This document shows, in pieces, positions 24,441 to 34,111 of a stretch of 64,000 bases of DNA; within the stretch, counting starts at the first letter, position 1; every line of letters starts with the position of its first letter. Origin of the DNA: Armatimonadota bacterium (GTDB taxonomy: Bacteria > Armatimonadota > UBA5829 > DTJY01). A program made the translations under genes and the position numbers. Location of the stretch: contig JAGONM010000012.1 in the NCBI GenBank assembly GCA_017993055.1, positions 1 to 64,000 on the forward strand. The letters run 5' to 3'. A model generated the notes under the pieces. It was given only the letters and a program-made list of their open reading frames with translations. It did no database searches and was not told where the DNA came from.

Positions 24441-25538
24441 GTGCTGGATATCACACCGCGTGTGCTCATGGGCCCCGGCCCGAGCAATGTAGACCCTCAG
24501 GTCCTTCAGGCGATGGCGCTTCCCACCATCGGCCACCTCGACCCTGACTTCATCGAGATCATGGAGAGCACGAAGGACATGCTCAAGCGGGTCATGATGA
24601 CCGAGAACGAGCTGACGATCCCCGTCTCCGGCACCGGAAGCGCCGGGATGGAGGCCGCGATCTGCAACCTCGTCGAGCCGGGCGACCGCGTCGTCGTCTG
24701 CGTGAACGGCGTCTTCGGCACCCGCATGGTGGATGTCGCGGGCCGCTACGGAGCCGAGGTCATCCGCGTCGACGCTCCCTGGGGCAAGCCGATCGATCCG
24801 GCGGACGTCCGCAAAGCGGTCGCGGGCGGAGGGATCAAGTTCGTCGGCATCGTACATGCGGAGACCTCGACGGGCGTCCTTCAGCCGCTCGAGGAGATTT
24901 CGAAGATCGTCCACGACGCCGGCGCCCTCTTCCTGGTAGATACCGTCACGTCGCTCGGCGGCCATCCGGTCCGGGTGGATGAGTGGAAGATAGACGCGTG
25001 CTATTCCGGCACCCAGAAGTGCCTCAGCATCCCGCCGGGCCTCGCGCCGATCTCGTTCTCGCCGCCAGCGGTCGAGGTCATCGCAAACCGTAAGACCAAG
25101 GTGGCGAGCTGGTACCTCGACATGAACTTCATCCGCAACTACTGGGGCAGTGAGCGAGTCTACCATCACACCGCCCCGATCAACGCGATCTATGGCTTCC
25201 ACGAGGGCCTGCGCCTGATCCTCGACGAGGGCCTCGAGAACCGCTGGGCGAGGCACAAGGCGAACCACGAGCTGCTCGTCGCCGGCCTCGCGGAGATGGG
25301 CCTCGGCATCCTTCCCGATCCCGGCTTCCGGCTCTGGAGCCTGAACGCCGTCACGATCCCCGACGGAGCGGACGACATGGCGGTCCGGAAGCAGTTGCTC
25401 GCCGACTACAACATCGAGGTCGGCGGCGGACTCGGCGATCTGAAGGGCAAGGTCTGGCGCGTCGGCCTGATGGGAGCCAGCTCCACGCCGAACAACGTCA
25501 TCCTGCTCCTCGGCGCGCTCAAGAAGATACTCGGGTAG
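24441..25538 (+). CDS. Class V aminotransferase (serine/alanine-glyoxylate type)
   Basis: 365 residues, GTG start with GGAGG eight bases upstream. A PLP enzyme that moves an amino group from serine or alanine to glyoxylate. The N-terminus [19 protein letters not shown] and the PLP lysine string [13 protein letters not shown] (Lys193) are family hallmarks; [13 protein letters not shown] binds the cofactor phosphate. It is followed 12 bases later by a GlcD-GlcE fusion and GlcF, so the block links glycolate oxidation to glyoxylate transamination (photorespiration-like salvage). The first enzyme's exact amino donor is not known. Confidence 0.9.
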   Translation: MLDITPRVLMGPGPSNVDPQVLQAMALPTIGHLDPDFIEIMESTKDMLKRVMMTENELTIPVSGTGSAGMEAAICNLVEPGDRVVVCVNGVFGTRMVDVAGRYGAEVIRVDAPWGKPIDPADVRKAVAGGGIKFVGIVHAETSTGVLQPLEEISKIVHDAGALFLVDTVTSLGGHPVRVDEWKIDACYSGTQKCLSIPPGLAPISFSPPAVEVIANRKTKVASWYLDMNFIRNYWGSERVYHHTAPINAIYGFHEGLRLILDEGLENRWARHKANHELLVAGLAEMGLGILPDPGFRLWSLNAVTIPDGADDMAVRKQLLADYNIEVGGGLGDLKGKVWRVGLMGASSTPNNVILLLGALKKILG

Positions 25539-25567
25539 GTTCAAGGTTCAATGCTTAAGGTTCAAGG
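25539..25567 (+). repeat. GGTTCAA repeat covering the GlcDE start codon
   Basis: Three GGTTCAA-like units (GTTCAAGGTTCAATGC then TTAAGGTTCAAGG) begin immediately after the aminotransferase stop and include the ATG 25551. A related copy (GTTCAAGGATCAAGGTTCAA) is at 61643-61662. Confidence 0.6.
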
Positions 25568-27629
25568 CGGCCTTGTTGACCGCCTGCGTGCGGTGATGCC
25601 CCCTGACGCCGTTGTGGACGATCCGCTGCGGCTGTCGTTCTACGGCTACGACGGCACGTTCTACGAGGGAATGCCGGATGTCGCCCTCCTGCCGGAGACC
25701 ACCGAGCAGGTTTCCGCGGCCGTCAGGCTGTGCGCGGAATCAGGGGTTCCGCTCGTAGCGCGCGGAGCGGCGACCAGTCTCAGCGGCGGGCCGGTTCCCG
25801 TGCGAGGCGGCGCGGTATTCTCGTTCACGAGGATGGACCGCATCTTGGATCTCGACTATGCCAATCAGCGCGCGGTCGTGCAACCCGGCGTCGTCAACCT
25901 CCAGTTCCAGAACGTCCTCGCGAAGAACCGATTCTTCTACGCGCCCGATCCCGCCAGCCAGTGCGTCTGCACCCTTGGCGGGAACGTCGGCGAGAACTCC
26001 GGCGGCCCTCATTGCCTCAAGTACGGTGTCACCGCCAACCACATCCTCGGCCTGACGATGGTCCTGCCCGACGGATCGGTCCTCGAGACGAGCCTCGATC
26101 AATCGGGTTATGACCTCACCGGCGTGATCGTCGGCAGCGAGGGGACATTCGGCCTCGTGACCGAGATCGTCTGCCGGATCATGCCGCTCCCCGAGTCGGT
26201 GGTCACGATGCTGGCTGTCTTCGATACCCTCGACGGCGCGAGCCGCTCGGTCTCGGGCATCATCGCCGAGGGAATCATCACCGCGACACTCGAGATGATG
26301 GACAATCAGACGATCCGCGCGGTCGAGAGGCATCTCAGCGCAGGGTATCCGCTCGATGCGGAAGCGGTTCTGCTGATCGAACTCGACGGGCCAAAGGGAA
26401 CGCTGGCCGATCAGGTCGCGCGCGTCGAAGAGGTCTGCCGCCGGAATGGAGTTCGCAGCCTGGATAAGGCCGAGGACGAGGCTCAGCGCGCGCTCCTCTG
26501 GAAGGGGCGAAAGGGCGCATTCGGGGCGGTCGTCAACATCGCGCCGAGTAAGATCTGTACCGACATCTCGGTTCCAAGGACCGAACTCCCGGCGACGCTA
26601 GCGGCCGTCATGGAGATCGGGCGCAGGCACGACATCGCGATCGCGAACGTCTTCCACGCGGGAGACGGCAACCTCCACCCGCTGATACTCTTCGATCCGC
26701 GCGATGACGGCCAGCTTCGGCGGGCACGGCAAGCCGACCAGGAGATCACGCAGCTTGCCCTCGAGTACGGTGGAGTTCTCACCGGCGAGCACGGTATCGG
26801 CTGTGTCAAGCGGCAGTACATGACGCAGATGTTCGGCCCGTCCGAGTTGCGGCTCATGCACCGGATAAAGGATGCATTCGACCCCGAGCACCGATGCAAT
26901 CCGGGCAAGGTTCTCCCCGACTTGAGCGAGCTCGCAGATCCGGACCTGCCTAACCTTGCCGGACGCGCGCTCGACCTCCAGCCGCTGGACCAGGAGGCTG
27001 TGAGAGCCACGCTCGCCATTGCGAATCGTGACGGCGCGAAGTTGCTGGTCCGAGGCGGCGGGACCAAGTCGCCGCGGTCCACCGGTGGAAGGTCCGTTCT
27101 GAAGCTCGGATGGCTGAACCGGATCATCTCGCACGACTACGAGAACCTCACCGTCACCGCCGAGTGTGGAGTCACGCTGGGTGCGCTCGAGCAGGCCCTC
27201 GCCGAGCATGGGCAGATGCTCCCGTTCCGCAGGCGGTTCGATGACAGCGAGACTCTCGGAGGTATCATCGCCGCCGACCAGTCGGGACCGGGGCGGCTCG
27301 TCTACGGAACGCCGAGGGATTTCGTCACCGGCATCAAGGCGGCGCTCCCGAACGGCGAGGTCGTGTCGTTCGGCGGCTCCTGCGTGAAGAACGTCGCGGG
27401 CTATGCTGTCGAGAAGCTGCTCATCGGCTCGCGGGGCACGCTGGCCGCGATCCTTGAGGTCACCCTGCGCACTGTGCCTCGGACTGTGGACTGCGGAACC
27501 GAAGTCCGCGGAGCTTCCGCTTCCTCTGGGGCGCAAGGCAGAGCGGAAGCTGCGTCCGGAGACTCCGCCTCCGCACTCCAAGAATGGATCAAGCGCGCAT
27601 TCGACCCGAACGGGGTTCTACCCGAATGA
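25551..27629 (+). CDS. Glycolate oxidase GlcD-GlcE fusion (FAD-binding)
   Basis: 692 residues. The first 460 are a full GlcD: FAD-binding strings ARGAATSLSGGPVPV, GGNVGENSGGPHCLKYG and GSEGTFGLVTEI, then the FAD-linked oxidase C-terminal domain (HAGDGNLHPLILFD, TGEHGIGCVKRQYM). The rest is a shortened GlcE with a second FAD-type domain (LLVRGGGTKS, TLGGIIAADQSGPGR). It ends in LQEWIKRAFDPNGVLPE, like GlcE. Fusion of D and E is uncommon. The first seven residues are encoded by a GGTTCAA repeat and residues about 648-674 by another repeat, so both ends have been remodelled. It overlaps glcF by four bases (ATGA). Confidence 0.88.
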   Translation: MLKVQGGLVDRLRAVMPPDAVVDDPLRLSFYGYDGTFYEGMPDVALLPETTEQVSAAVRLCAESGVPLVARGAATSLSGGPVPVRGGAVFSFTRMDRILDLDYANQRAVVQPGVVNLQFQNVLAKNRFFYAPDPASQCVCTLGGNVGENSGGPHCLKYGVTANHILGLTMVLPDGSVLETSLDQSGYDLTGVIVGSEGTFGLVTEIVCRIMPLPESVVTMLAVFDTLDGASRSVSGIIAEGIITATLEMMDNQTIRAVERHLSAGYPLDAEAVLLIELDGPKGTLADQVARVEEVCRRNGVRSLDKAEDEAQRALLWKGRKGAFGAVVNIAPSKICTDISVPRTELPATLAAVMEIGRRHDIAIANVFHAGDGNLHPLILFDPRDDGQLRRARQADQEITQLALEYGGVLTGEHGIGCVKRQYMTQMFGPSELRLMHRIKDAFDPEHRCNPGKVLPDLSELADPDLPNLAGRALDLQPLDQEAVRATLAIANRDGAKLLVRGGGTKSPRSTGGRSVLKLGWLNRIISHDYENLTVTAECGVTLGALEQALAEHGQMLPFRRRFDDSETLGGIIAADQSGPGRLVYGTPRDFVTGIKAALPNGEVVSFGGSCVKNVAGYAVEKLLIGSRGTLAAILEVTLRTVPRTVDCGTEVRGASASSGAQGRAEAASGDSASALQEWIKRAFDPNGVLPE
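27501..27571 (+). repeat. Inverted repeat inside the GlcE-like domain
   Basis: Arms GAGCTTCCGCT (27511-27521) and AGCGGAAGCTGC (27542-27553) surround a GC-rich loop, bounded by GAAGTCCGCG and GTCCGGAGAC. It encodes an Ala/Ser/Gly-rich linker (RGASASSGAQGRAEAASGDS) unlike the rest of the protein. Confidence 0.6.
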
Positions 27630-28924
27630 GAGACCCTGACTACATCGAATCCGAGCTGAGCAGGTGCAACAAGTGCGGCTACTGCATGCAGAGCTGCCCG
27701 ATCTACCGCACGACTCGCCGCGAGTCGCAGGTCGCCCGCGCCCGGAACCAGACCGTGCGAGCGATCACTGAGGGCGGCGAAGAAGTCACCCGCGAGATGC
27801 TCGAGCCGTTCTTCGACTGCTTGCTCTGCGGGGCGTGTACGACTGACTGCTTCGGTCGCGTCGAGACGAAGGAACTGATGGTCCGCGCCCGCGAGGCGTT
27901 CAACTCCCGGTTCGGCGATTCTGCGGTCCGGCGGTACATCTTCCGCACGCTTCTCGCCGATCCGAAGCTGCTCAACACCGTCGTCCGGCTGGCTCGACTC
28001 GGCAAGCGGACCGGCATCTCGACCACTGCTCGAAACCTGGGGCTGCTCCGCTGGCTGAGTTCCTCGCTCGACGCCGCGGAGGACCTGGTGCCGTCGATGC
28101 CCGGTCGGTTCCTGCGGGCAAAGCTGGTCAGTCTCGGATTCAGGGAGATCGAGCAGGGTGGGGTGAAGGTGATGCGGCTCGATCCGGAGCAGGCGTCAGG
28201 CCCGCATGTTGCCTACTTCATTGGTTGTGCCACGAACTTCCAACTCCCGGGCATGGGCGAGGCGGCGATCAAGCTGCTTGCAGCCGCCGGATGCCGGATC
28301 ACGATCGCTCCGAACGTCTGCTGCGGGCTTCCTCCGTATTCCTACGGCGACATCGAGGGCGCGCACGATCTCGCCCGCATGAACGTCGAGCTGTTCGCCG
28401 ACCTCGACTTCGATCTCCTGGTGACCGAGTGCGGCAGTTGCAGTTCATTCGTGAAGGAGTGGGCCAAACTGCTACCCGATTCCCCCGAGGCTGCCGATCT
28501 GTCGAAGCGCACCCGGGACATCACCGAACTCCTCGCCGGGCTGAAGCTCCCGAAGTCTCAGGCCACCGGCGTGACGGTCACCTACCACGATCCGTGCCAC
28601 CTCGGGCGCGGGCAGGGGATCACCGACGCGCCGAGAAGGCTGCTTGCTGATGTCGGCGGGTTCGAGCTGGCGGAGATGGCCGAGTCGAACTGGTGCTGCG
28701 GAGGGGCCGGCTCATACAACCTCAGCCACCCCGAGATGTCGAAGGAAGTCCTCTCCCGCAAGATGAGCCGCATCTCCGACACCCGCGCCGAGATCATCTC
28801 GACCGCCTGCCCCGCGTGCATCATCCAGATCGACTTCGGCGCCCGCACTCAGGACACCCGGCGTCCCGTCCGCCACGTCATCGAACTCCTCGCCGAGCGC
28901 CTCGGGCTCATGAGGGGCGGCTGA
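27626..28924 (+). CDS. Glycolate oxidase iron-sulfur subunit (GlcF-like)
   Basis: 432 residues; the ATG overlaps the TGA of the fusion gene (ATGA), so translation is coupled. Two 4Fe-4S motifs are present: CNKCGYCMQSCP (Cys14, 17, 20, 24) and CLLCGACTTDC near residue 67. The C-terminal half holds two CCG-type heterodisulfide-like domains (VCCGLPPYSYGD and WCCGGAGSYNL). It passes electrons from the flavin subunit to a membrane quinone or cytoplasmic acceptor. Lactate- or glycolate-type 2-hydroxy acids are the expected substrates; with the aminotransferase next door, glycolate is most likely. Confidence 0.9.
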   Translation: MRDPDYIESELSRCNKCGYCMQSCPIYRTTRRESQVARARNQTVRAITEGGEEVTREMLEPFFDCLLCGACTTDCFGRVETKELMVRAREAFNSRFGDSAVRRYIFRTLLADPKLLNTVVRLARLGKRTGISTTARNLGLLRWLSSSLDAAEDLVPSMPGRFLRAKLVSLGFREIEQGGVKVMRLDPEQASGPHVAYFIGCATNFQLPGMGEAAIKLLAAAGCRITIAPNVCCGLPPYSYGDIEGAHDLARMNVELFADLDFDLLVTECGSCSSFVKEWAKLLPDSPEAADLSKRTRDITELLAGLKLPKSQATGVTVTYHDPCHLGRGQGITDAPRRLLADVGGFELAEMAESNWCCGGAGSYNLSHPEMSKEVLSRKMSRISDTRAEIISTACPACIIQIDFGARTQDTRRPVRHVIELLAERLGLMRGG

Positions 28925-28974
28925 TTCCTGTCCCAATGACATCCAGTCAAGCCTGTTCAGACCCGCGCGACGTG

Positions 28975-28983
28975 TGATATAAT
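28975..28983 (+). promoter_or_regulatory. Extended -10 promoter for the nuo operon
   Basis: TG-n-TATAAT (28975-28983), a perfect extended -10. The -35 region (TGTTCA, 28954-28959) is weak. It is 49 bases before the nuoA start. Confidence 0.6.
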
Positions 28984-29031
28984 GCAGTGCTTTCGGGCAT
29001 AGCGCATCTGTCGCGATTCGAGAGGTTCGAG

Positions 29032-29406
29032 ATGCAGAACAACTACGCGTATATCGCCCTTTTCGCGATAGTGGGGATCGCCTTCACGGTGGTCACCATG
29101 TGGTTCTCATGGCTCCTGCGCCCCAGTTACAGGGCTGAGGGCGTCCAGGCCGAGCCCTACGAGTGCGGTGAGGTCCCCGTCGGCCCCGCGTGGAAGCAGT
29201 TCCGAATCGGTTACTACATATTCGCGCTCGTGTTCGTCATATTCGATGTGGAAGCGATCTTCATCTTCCCGTGGGCGGTGGTGCTCAGGGATATGAAGGC
29301 GGCCGGCCTCGGCCTCTTCGCCTTCGTGGAGATGATGGTTTTCATCGCCGTCCTGCTCGTCGGACTGCTCTACGCGTGGCGCAAGGGGGTGCTCAAGTGG
29401 GAGTAG
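29032..29406 (+). CDS. nuoA: NADH-quinone oxidoreductase subunit A
   Basis: 124 residues with three membrane helices. The conserved cytoplasmic loop [14 protein letters not shown] and the following [27 protein letters not shown] strings are diagnostic. ATG 29032 is preceded by GAGAGG. It is the first gene of an operon nuoA-B-C-D followed by yacL and ispDF. Its end overlaps nuoB by ten bases. Confidence 0.93.
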   Translation: MQNNYAYIALFAIVGIAFTVVTMWFSWLLRPSYRAEGVQAEPYECGEVPVGPAWKQFRIGYYIFALVFVIFDVEAIFIFPWAVVLRDMKAAGLGLFAFVEMMVFIAVLLVGLLYAWRKGVLKWE

Positions 29407-29885
29407 TGGTCGAGAGGCTGCCCGGCGTCGTGACCACCAAGCTCGACACCGTGCTCAACTGGGCCCGCACCTCGTCGCTCTGGTATATGCTGTTCGGCCT
29501 GGCGTGCTGCGCGATCGAGTTGATGGCGACCGGCGCCGCCCGGTATGACTTCGACCGCTTCGGCATGATGTTCCGCGCCTCGCCGAGGCAGAGCGACCTG
29601 ATGATCGTCGCCGGCACCGTCACCAAGAAGATGGCGCCCAGGATCAAGCGCATCTACGAGCAGATGGCCGAGCCGAGATACGTGATCGCTATGGGGTCTT
29701 GCGCGATCTCGGGCGGCCCGTTCATCGGCTCCTACAGCGTCGTGATGGGAGTGGACGAGATCATCCCGGTTGACGTGTACATCCCCGGGTGCCCGCCCAG
29801 GCCCGAGGCGCTTATCCAGGGCTGCCTCAAGCTCCGCGAGAAGATCAACAAGGAGAGCATCAAGCCCAAGAAGGGCGAGGCATAG
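29397..29885 (+). CDS. nuoB: NADH-quinone oxidoreductase subunit B
   Basis: 162 residues with a GTG start (29397) overlapping nuoA; a second GTG at 29406 is also possible. The N2 4Fe-4S ligands are all present: the adjacent Cys37-Cys38 ([13 protein letters not shown]), Cys102 ([11 protein letters not shown]) and Cys132 (IPGCPPRPE). It forms the electron exit of the peripheral arm near quinone. A 93-bp gap containing a dispersed repeat separates it from nuoC. Confidence 0.95.
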   Translation: MGVVVERLPGVVTTKLDTVLNWARTSSLWYMLFGLACCAIELMATGAARYDFDRFGMMFRASPRQSDLMIVAGTVTKKMAPRIKRIYEQMAEPRYVIAMGSCAISGGPFIGSYSVVMGVDEIIPVDVYIPGCPPRPEALIQGCLKLREKINKESIKPKKGEA

Positions 29886-29894
29886 TAGCGAACC

Positions 29895-29951
29895 TGTCGT
29901 TCCTGGCGCAGCGAGGAATCTCATGCCTGATACTTCGCTTCGCTCAGACAG
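29895..29951. repeat. TGTC(A/G)TTC-type repeat inside the nuo operon
   Basis: TGTCGTTCCTGGCGCAGCGA, GGAATCTC and TTCGCTTCGCTCAGACAG together resemble two inverted halves of the same family as 725-755. It fills most of the nuoB-nuoC gap. Confidence 0.55.
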
Positions 29952-29978
29952 ACACCGTTGATTACAGGTCATCACACC

Positions 29979-30467
29979 ATGAGCAACTCGGAACAACTCG
30001 AACAGGTCGTCCGAAACGCTTTTCCCGATGCCGTGGACGAGGCCTCGGAGGTCGGCGGGGTCGCGACGCTCACCGTCTCGGCCGATGCGATCGCAGGAAT
30101 CTGCGCCTTCCTGCGGGACGACCCGGCGGCGAGGTTCGACTACCTGATGTCGCTCACCGCCGTGGACTGGACCGACCGGTTCGAGGTGGTCTACCACCTG
30201 TATTCGATCCCGATGAAGCACTACCTGACGCTGAAGGTCAAGACCGATCGGGACAACCCGGTCGTACCCTCCGTCTGCACCGTGTGGAAGGCGGCCGACT
30301 GGCAGGAGCGCGAGGTCTACGATATGTTCGGCATCCGCTTCGAGGGCCATCGCCACCTCGCTCGCATCCTGCTTGAGGACGACTGGGAGGGCTTCCCGCT
30401 GAGGAAGGATTATGCCGCCGATTCGGCAGTCTCCGGCCCCTCCGACACGTCCGATGCGACAGGCTGA
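29979..30467 (+). CDS. nuoC: NADH-quinone oxidoreductase subunit C
   Basis: 162 residues. The 30-kDa subunit signature is visible: FDYLMSLTAVDWTDRFEVVYHL, the string WKAADWQEREVYDMFGIRFEGH and the end motif EDDWEGFPLRKDY. The usual protein stops close to there. Here 17 extra residues (AADSAVSGPSDTSDATG) follow and are encoded by a GTC(C/T)GAC-type repeat. The 8-bp gap to nuoD supports one transcript. Confidence 0.92.
   Translation: MSNSEQLEQVVRNAFPDAVDEASEVGGVATLTVSADAIAGICAFLRDDPAARFDYLMSLTAVDWTDRFEVVYHLYSIPMKHYLTLKVKTDRDNPVVPSVCTVWKAADWQEREVYDMFGIRFEGHRHLARILLEDDWEGFPLRKDYAADSAVSGPSDTSDATG
30427..30462 (+). repeat. GTCTGAC-type repeat forming the nuoC C-terminus
   Basis: CAGTCTCCGGCCCCTCCGAC followed by ACGTCCGATGCGACAG is a diverged member of the repeat at 14481-14514 and 53318-53351. 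It lies at the 3' end of nuoC and extends the protein. Confidence 0.45.
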
Positions 30468-30475
30468 GCACTGAT

Positions 30476-31573
30476 ATGATCCGAACCGAGACAATCCAGA
30501 TCAACATGGGCCCGCAGCATCCGAGCACTCACGGCGTGCTGCGGATGATCCTCACCCTCGACGGTGAGACGGTCGTCGAGGGCAGGCCGGACATCGGCTA
30601 CCTTCACCGGGGCATCGAGAAACTCGCGGAAGCACGCACCTATCCGCAGTTCGTGGGCCTCACGGACCGGACCGACTACCTCTCCGCGATGATCAACAAC
30701 GCGGTCTACGCGATGGCTGTCGAGAAGCTTGCGGGCATCGAGGTTCCTGCCCGCGCCGAGTTCATCCGCGTCATCATGATGGAGCTTCAGCGGATCGCGA
30801 GCCACCTCGTCTTCGTGGGCGCGTTCTCTCTCGACCTCGGAGCAACGACGCCGTTCCTCTATGCCTTCCGCGAGCGCGAGGACGTCATGGACCTCTTCGA
30901 GATGGCTTGCGGCGCGCGCCTGACCTACAGCTACATCAGGCCGGGCGGCGTGATGCGCGACCTGCCGGAGGGATTCGATGCGAAGGCCCGGGCGTTCCTC
31001 AAGAAACTCCCCGGGCGCCTCGAGGAGATTGACAAACTCTTTGGCAGGAACGAGATCGTCTACGTCCGCACGCGCGGAGTCGGCATCCTCCCGCCCGAGG
31101 ACGCCGTGAGCTACGGCGTGAGCGGTCCCTCCCTGCGGGCGTCCGGCGTGCCGATGGATGTGCGGAAGGACGATCCTTATTCGGTATATGACAGGCTCGA
31201 CTTCGACGTAGTCACCGGCGACACCTGCGACTGCCTTGCTAGGTATCAGGTTCGCTGCGGAGAGATTCGTGAGAGCGCCAGGATCGTGGAGCAGGCGCTG
31301 GACATGCTTCCTGAAGGCGAACACACCGCCAAGGTGCCCAGAGTTCTGAAGCCGCCCGTCGGGGAAGCCTATGCCCGCGTGGAATCGTCGAGAGGCGACC
31401 TGGGGTGCTATGTGATCAGCGATGGGTCGGTCAATCCCTACCGACTGCACTGGCGCCCGCCGTCGTTCATCAATCTGGCGGCGGTCGGCGACATGGTTAG
31501 AGGCTGGAAGGTCGCGGATACCGTGGCGATCATCGGCAGTCTGGATATCGTCCTGGGCGAGGTTGACCGGTAA
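30476..31573 (+). CDS. nuoD: NADH-quinone oxidoreductase subunit D
   Basis: 365 residues; 49-kDa quinone-site subunit. Hallmarks are INMGPQHPSTHGVLRM near the N-terminus, DIGYLHRGIEKLAE, the quinone-side region LTDRTDYLSAM and the C-terminal RPPSFINLAAVGDMVRGWKVAD and IIGSLDIVLGEVDR. Length is typical of NuoD without the NuoC fusion. The remaining complex I genes (E-N) are not in this window. Confidence 0.95.
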   Translation: MIRTETIQINMGPQHPSTHGVLRMILTLDGETVVEGRPDIGYLHRGIEKLAEARTYPQFVGLTDRTDYLSAMINNAVYAMAVEKLAGIEVPARAEFIRVIMMELQRIASHLVFVGAFSLDLGATTPFLYAFREREDVMDLFEMACGARLTYSYIRPGGVMRDLPEGFDAKARAFLKKLPGRLEEIDKLFGRNEIVYVRTRGVGILPPEDAVSYGVSGPSLRASGVPMDVRKDDPYSVYDRLDFDVVTGDTCDCLARYQVRCGEIRESARIVEQALDMLPEGEHTAKVPRVLKPPVGEAYARVESSRGDLGCYVISDGSVNPYRLHWRPPSFINLAAVGDMVRGWKVADTVAIIGSLDIVLGEVDR

Positions 31574-31584
31574 CGAGGTGACCA

Positions 31585-32853
31585 ATGATCTCTTCTAGAC
31601 CATTCTGGATTCTGTATACGGTAACCGTCATGCTGATGGTGTTCTGGGTGGCCGTAATGCCGCTGACCGAGTGGCGCATCGGCGATGAACTCATCGCCAA
31701 GCGGGTCGTCATCATCACCTCCGACGATCTTGCCAAGTTCAGCGGCGATCTCCAGAAGGCTGCGGAAGTGCAGTTGAAAGATCTCCCCCTGATCACCAAG
31801 TGGATGATGCTCTACGAGCGCTACAATCTGAGCGCTCTCGGTATCACCCTTGGGATGATCTGCATAGGCCTGCTCGGCGGATTCCTTCTCGCGTCGCTTA
31901 CATTCAAGCAGATCGCCGGCATGGGTGACCGGCTTCATAACATGACCGCCGCCGACAAGATCGCGGCCCTCATCGGGGTGATCATGGGATTGCTGCTGAG
32001 CGTGCTGCTCCTGCAGTATATCCGAGACTGGGCCGGCGAATCCGGGCCGCTCCTCGGCGTGCTCACGGTGCTGTTCCTCGTCTTCTTCTGCGTCTGGGCG
32101 ATGATGAGCATGAAGGACGAACTTCGGTTCTACTTCCCGGGGCTGTCCCAGATCAAGGAAGCCGAGGAGAAGGAACTGCAGCGGCCTAAGCTGCTCGACA
32201 CCAACGTCATCATTGACGGCCGCATCGCCGATGTGTGCCGGGCCGGGTTCGTCGAGGGCAAGATCTACATACCCAGCTTCGTCCTGGAGGAATTGCAGCA
32301 TATCGCGGACTCGCCTGACAACCTCAGGCGCGCGCGGGGACGCCGGGGCCTCGATATCCTGAATGCCATGCGCAAGGAACTCGAACTCCAGGTCAAGCAG
32401 GACGACCCCGCCGACCCGGAGAACCCCGACGAGGTTGACTCCCGGCTCGTGAGAATGGCCAAGGACCTGGAGGGGTCCATCGTCACGAACGACTTCAACC
32501 TGAACAAGGTGGCGGAGCTGCAGGGCGTGCCTGTCCTCAATATCAACGAACTGGCAAACGCGCTCAAGCCCGTCGTGCTGCCCGGAGAGGAAATGTCCGT
32601 CCCCGTCATCAAGGAAGGCAAGGAGCCGAGCCAGGGCGTCGCCTATCTCGACGACGGTACGATGGTGGTCATCGAGGGCGGTCGGCGCTTCATCGGCGAA
32701 ACCGTGGACGTCATCGTAACGAGCGTGCTCCAGACCGTCGCGGGCAAGATGATCTTCGCCAATATCAAGGCCGATCAGGAACAAGAGGACCAGATCATTG
32801 ACCGCAACGTCCGCGATTATTCCGGCTTCCGGCCGAGGAAGAAGACTCGGTAA
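31585..32853 (+). CDS. yacL: PIN-TRAM domain membrane protein (YacL-like)
   Basis: 422 residues. An N-terminal membrane part with about four helices ([70 protein letters not shown]) is followed by a PIN nuclease-like domain ([46 protein letters not shown]) and a C-terminal TRAM RNA-binding domain. Same layout as Bacillus YacL, which likewise sits just before ispD and ispF. The role is probably RNA-related, but no activity is established. Start ATG preceded by GAGGTG. Confidence 0.88.
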   Translation: MISSRPFWILYTVTVMLMVFWVAVMPLTEWRIGDELIAKRVVIITSDDLAKFSGDLQKAAEVQLKDLPLITKWMMLYERYNLSALGITLGMICIGLLGGFLLASLTFKQIAGMGDRLHNMTAADKIAALIGVIMGLLLSVLLLQYIRDWAGESGPLLGVLTVLFLVFFCVWAMMSMKDELRFYFPGLSQIKEAEEKELQRPKLLDTNVIIDGRIADVCRAGFVEGKIYIPSFVLEELQHIADSPDNLRRARGRRGLDILNAMRKELELQVKQDDPADPENPDEVDSRLVRMAKDLEGSIVTNDFNLNKVAELQGVPVLNINELANALKPVVLPGEEMSVPVIKEGKEPSQGVAYLDDGTMVVIEGGRRFIGETVDVIVTSVLQTVAGKMIFANIKADQEQEDQIIDRNVRDYSGFRPRKKTR

Positions 32854-33976
32854 GCCGTACAACAAGGTGTTTCTCCCGCTCGCCGGCATGCCGATGCTCG
32901 CCCGCACGCTGGCCGTCTTTCAGGCCTGCGAAGAAATCGAGGAGATCGTTCTCGTCGTGAATGAGGACGAGACCTGCAGAGCCTCGGACTTGGTGAGCGA
33001 CTACTGTTTCTCGAAAGTCGCCGCCATCGCACCCGGCGGCGAGTCCCGTCAGGACTCGGTCAGGAACGGCCTGAGCCGCATCTCTCCCACCTCGGAAATC
33101 GTCGCGATTCACGATGCCGCGCGCCCGCTCGTCACCCCGGACATCATCGTGTCTTCCATCCAGGCCGCGCGCGAGTTCGGGGCCGCCGTCGCGGCGGTGC
33201 CGGCAGTGAACACCATCAAGTCCTCCGGCGACGGCCGATTCGTGGACGAGACGCTGGATCGCGGCCGCCTCTACGCCGTGCAGACCCCTCAGGCCTTCGA
33301 CCGCTCGCTCATCGAATCGGCCTACGAGCGCGCATCTGCAGACGATTACGTCGGCACGGACGACGCCTCGCTGGTCGAACGGATCGGCCGTACCGTAGCA
33401 ATCGTGCAGGGCTCCTGCGAGAATATCAAGGTGACTTCGCCTCCGGATGTCGCGACGGCCGAAGCCGTGCTGGAGGCTCGAGGCGAGATCGTCCGCGCGG
33501 AGATCAGGGTCGGTCACGGTTGCGACGTGCATCGGTTCTCGCCCGGCAGGAAACTCTTCCTCGGAGGGGTGGCGTTTCCCGGCGAGGACGGGCTTCTCGG
33601 ACACTCAGACGCCGATGTGCTGGTACACGCCGTCATGGACGCCCTCCTCGGAGCCGCCGGCATGCCGGATATCGGCCGCCTGTTTCCGGATACGGACGCC
33701 TCGTACAAGGGTATCCGCAGCACGCAGCTGCTTCGGCGCGTCGCGGAGCGGATCGCCGATGCCGGTTGGCTGGTGGGCAACGTTGACGCCACGCTGATAG
33801 CCGAACGCCCCCGGATCGCGGCGAGAGTGGAGGATATGCGCCGCGCGGTGGCCGAGGCGCTCGGTATCACCCCGTCGCAAGTCGGCATCAAGGCGACCAC
33901 CGCCGAGGGTCTCGGACGCATAGGCGAGGGGCTCGGCATCGAGTGCCACGCGATCGCCCTCCTGCGGCGCCCCTAG
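32798..33976 (+). CDS. ispDF: Bifunctional IspD-IspF (MEP isoprenoid pathway)
   Basis: 392 residues. The IspD half (1-225) makes CDP-methylerythritol: [30 protein letters not shown] and the VQTPQAFDR string. The IspF half (from about 232) forms the cyclodiphosphate: [46 protein letters not shown] and [15 protein letters not shown]. IspE acts between these two steps and is not fused. The best start is TTG 32798, with AGAGGA nine bases upstream, inside the yacL 3' end (56-bp overlap). This is unusual but places the IspD N-terminus correctly. Confidence 0.92.
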   Translation: MTATSAIIPASGRGRRLGKPYNKVFLPLAGMPMLARTLAVFQACEEIEEIVLVVNEDETCRASDLVSDYCFSKVAAIAPGGESRQDSVRNGLSRISPTSEIVAIHDAARPLVTPDIIVSSIQAAREFGAAVAAVPAVNTIKSSGDGRFVDETLDRGRLYAVQTPQAFDRSLIESAYERASADDYVGTDDASLVERIGRTVAIVQGSCENIKVTSPPDVATAEAVLEARGEIVRAEIRVGHGCDVHRFSPGRKLFLGGVAFPGEDGLLGHSDADVLVHAVMDALLGAAGMPDIGRLFPDTDASYKGIRSTQLLRRVAERIADAGWLVGNVDATLIAERPRIAARVEDMRRAVAEALGITPSQVGIKATTAEGLGRIGEGLGIECHAIALLRRP

Positions 33977-34111
33977 ATCATCCGGCGCTCTCCGTCTCCG
34001 TTACTCCGCGCCCTTGTCCGATTTCAGCCTCTCAACCCCTAATGACAACGTTTGCACAACCGATAATGTCAGAAAGGCGAGTCTCTTCCCCCCAGGTCCG
34101 GAGAGCCTCGT

